Positions 61,230 through 64,000 of a DNA stretch of 64,000 nucleotides are shown piece by piece. The stretch spans positions 4,605,232-4,669,231 of the forward strand of contig JBBMNZ010000001.1 in the NCBI GenBank assembly GCA_037954325.1, given 5' to 3'. The notes under the pieces were generated by a model. That model saw only the letters and a program-made list of their open reading frames with translations. It was not told where the DNA came from and made no database searches. Origin of the DNA: Fistularia commersonii. Taxonomy: Eukaryota > Chordata > Actinopteri > Syngnathiformes > Fistulariidae. Numbering within the stretch: position 1 is the first letter of the stretch; every line of letters starts with the position of its first letter. The translations under genes were made by a program, and so were the position numbers.

Positions 61230-62330
61230 AATTTTGACCTCTGTATTTCTCCATCAGCACTCTCAAAGTAGATATCGCCCTTGGCACGAAACCACACTGA
61301 TGCTCTCACAGCTTCACTGTGTTGTTCATCAGCTTCATACCACTGTAGTTGTTGCAGCTCTGAACATCATCCATCCATCAGCCACGTCTCCAGACACTTC
61401 CATCCCATCCACCGGTACGTCCTTGGGATCAACTGCCTTTCCAGTATTCATCCTCTTCAAAGCTGCTCTGATAAAACAGAATGATAGTAGCAAAAAAAAG
61501 ACACATAATTCCTATGTCCAAGAGAAGTAGGGGAGGTGAATTGACGATAAGATTCAGAATATTTGTCAAAATGCTTTAGTTTACCACCCCATACCCCAGT
61601 TTTGATGGCTTCTCTCACCAAGTCATGCACCATACTGTGGCCAAAAGCTGTCGCCGTCAGTCGAGATGCAACCCTGTGGAGAACCAGCACAGCAGAAAAG
61701 GTTTTCACCTTTGCTTATTTGTATTTATTGACCTTTTTCAAACGTGAATGTTGTTTTATCTGCTCAACTGTCCACTGGGAGGCAGACAGAGGGCACGGGT
61801 CACTCTTTGCCAAAATGTTCTCACTGGCATTGCTTTTGTTATGAATTCTTCGTCACAGTATTGAGCACACTTCCCGTTTGAACACTAATGTTGCTACGGT
61901 GACGAGCAGGCCCAGAACCTGACTTGCAGGGTTTTAAAAATTCAGTTCCCTCCATGACCAATTTCTCTCCAAGTTACGGTTTTCATGTAGAGATGTGGAG
62001 CAGGATAGTATCATCCCTGGAGAATGGAGTTTGGGTTCTGAATATGCAACTCTTTGTGTTTTTATATAACTTTACTTAAAATGTTTATTCCTGGAATGGT
62101 TTTACATTTTAAGTGCACAGCACTTCCTGCAGAGGATTTCATGAACCCCCCCCCCCCCCATGCACGCATATGTGTGCATGTGTGTGTAATAATTCCCTGC
62201 CCAGAGCAAAGATGATCTGCTCTGGGTCTGGAAATCCTGCAGTCCAGACGATGTTGGTAAATTATTTAATTTAATTTAGGGATTAAAAATAAAAACTGAT
62301 CTGTATCCAGAGTCGTGGCCTCAGGCCATT
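61230..62330. other. noncoding interval, no gene seen
   Basis: Unique-looking sequence with a short C-run at 62147 and an inverted repeat (CCAGAGCA/TGCTCTGG) near 62201-62225. No supported exon was recognised on either strand. Confidence 0.55.
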
Positions 62331-62334
62331 CTTG

Positions 62335-62540
62335 GCCACAATGTGGGTGGATGTCCAGGTTCTATCTGTGTGTTCCCTCCATGTTCTCAGTCCAAACACA
62401 CTGGGTTCATTTAAAAGTCTTAATGGTCTGCAGGTGTGAAAGAGAGTGCCTGGCTGGATGATTGACAGCTGACCGTCCAGGTATAACCCCGCCCCCTCTG
62501 CCGATTGACAGCTGTGATTGGCTCTTGCCACTCAGACTTG
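62335..62540 (+). repeat. tRNA-headed fish dispersed repeat, 3' part
   Basis: Contains GGTTCTATCTGTGTGTTCCC, GGTGTGAAAGAGAGTGCC, GGATGATTGACAGCTGACCG and GTGATTGGCTCTTGCC. Confidence 0.65.
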
Positions 62541-63138
62541 GGGTGAATGGAAGCTTCCTGATTTTTTTTTATTTTTATTTTTTTATCTCATGTCTTTTGT
62601 CATCTGCAAGGAAAAATAAAAATATCACTTATTGCTAGTTTATTAGATTTGCGGTTTAGTGGCAATTTAATCACTATATAATAAAAGTTTATGAAAAATT
62701 GTGACGTCACAAGTGAGGATGTTAGCCCCGCCTCCTTCGGGAACACAAGCGTTCATCGTGGGGCGTCTTGAAGTCCTGGATCATCGGAACCGGACCGGGA
62801 CACCGGGGGGCGGGGGCGGGTTAAGACGTACACGCCTGGGTGGTGCGGTGCGGTGCGGTGCGGTGGGTTGCCCCGCCCCCCGTCCAACCTCTCCGTCTGC
62901 GGGCTGACTCACGGACAACATCCCGGACTGGTCAGTGAGCTCTGGTCCGGGGCTCCGAGTCCACGCCCCACAGAACGGGGACACCGACGGGCCGGCGTGA
63001 TCCGGAACCGAACACGGATCCTGCGCTTCTCCGGCACTCGTCCGAACGGAGGTGAGTCCGGTTCCGGTCCAGGGGGGAATCACGGTAACGCGTCGCTTGA
63101 CGGAAAGTCACCTCTTTATCATTTCAAGGCGGGGAGAC

Positions 63139-63139
<1 letters not shown>

Positions 63140-63227
<88 letters not shown>
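63140..63227. repeat. (GT)44 microsatellite
   Basis: An uninterrupted 88-bp run, the longest dinucleotide tract in the window. Confidence 0.97.
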
Positions 63228-63228
<1 letters not shown>

Positions 63229-64000
63229 GATCACTGTCCATCGGGTGGGAGTCCAGCTTCCGTGGAATTTTACCCAGCAAACGACTGTTTGGTGTCAAAG
63301 TCAGCAACAGTGTGTGTGTGTGTGTGGGGGGGGGGGGTTATTGTTGATTGGAGGCTGAAACTCACTTTCCATGAAATTTCACCTCTGTTTTGGTGTTAAA
63401 GTTTGCAAAAGCTGTGAAATCACAAGTGTGTATGTGTGTGTGCGTGAGAGAGAGCGAGAGAGAAAACTCCATTTTATTTCCCTGCAGTGGCTCAGTGGCT
63501 CCCTGGCTCTGGGTGTGTTCCAAACATGTCTGTTTTTAGAGATGTGGGATTCAGACAGTTTCCTGTCAGGATGCAGCCTGAATGGCTGACTCATCCAGGG
63601 ATTGGGAGGTGGAGGGGGGGCCATTGTCCCGGACCCCGATGCCCCCCTTCGGGGACCCTCCACCTGGGGTCTCCTCCAGGTGCCTCCTCCCGGGCAGGTC
63701 CAGGAGCGTCCCCCCCGGTGGCGTCCCCCAAGGGGTTCCCTCCCGGTCCGGGTCTGGTCAGTCAGACCTGTAGTTTGCTGCTGGAGAACCAGCGCCTGAA
63801 AATCTTTAAATCTCCGCCGTTGTGTCTCATCCGTCATCCTCCTCACTAACAGTTTGACCTCAGAAGGTCCAGAAGATCTTGGGACATTTCATTATGGTTT
63901 AATAAACAGATGTCTCACACACACACACACGCAAACAAAAAACACACACGCATCCTGACTCAAAGCAGGGACGGGACGTCGGACGTCAGGAGACAAGAGG

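Overview
This window is nuclear DNA from a fish, most likely a teleost. The reasons are an intron-split kyat3 gene with short GT-AG introns, very many (CA)n, (C)n and (GGC)n tracts, and remnants typical of fish genomes: Tc1/mariner, Tigger/pogo, L2/CR1-like and RTE-like LINEs, and a tRNA-headed dispersed repeat. Species and chromosome cannot be told from the sequence alone. No operon, CRISPR array, bacterial or viral locus was seen.

The one gene I can annotate in full is kyat3 (kynurenine aminotransferase 3 / cysteine-S-conjugate beta-lyase 2), on the minus strand at 53594-59032. Thirteen coding exons join in frame at canonical splice sites and give 448 residues with the fold-type-I PLP motifs intact. 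Its first exon looks like a mitochondrial presequence. A second in-frame ATG in exon 2 would give a shorter, probably cytosolic form. A CpG-rich block near 59.9-60.5 kb is a possible promoter.

The left 53 kb holds almost no coding sequence. The only other coding piece I support is one isolated, splice-bounded, RING-CH-like exon at 8976-9097 (minus). The rest mixes three things: (1) AT-rich complex islands dense in TAAT/ATTA motifs that read like candidate conserved noncoding elements (about 3.4, 6.1, 18.2, 23.1, 33.4, 36.8, 41.0, 43.1, 47.0 and 47.9 kb); (2) microsatellites and minisatellites, including a 22-bp array, a CCAAT-bearing array of about 43 bp, a 66-bp array and a 350-bp array; (3) degenerate transposons, several nested in one another. 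Four matches to the CTCF core motif lie at 11.2 (+), 27.9 (-), 44.8 (-) and 45.4 kb (-).

Right of kyat3 (59.0-64.0 kb) are the CpG-rich block, a compound tetranucleotide repeat, dispersed-repeat copies and a second GC-rich segment with a possible but unproven first exon. I found no previously undescribed system. The most useful leads are the dual-start kyat3, the orphan RING-CH-like exon, a 65-nt near-perfect hairpin at 24.8 kb, the CTCF-like motif layout and the structured minisatellites.
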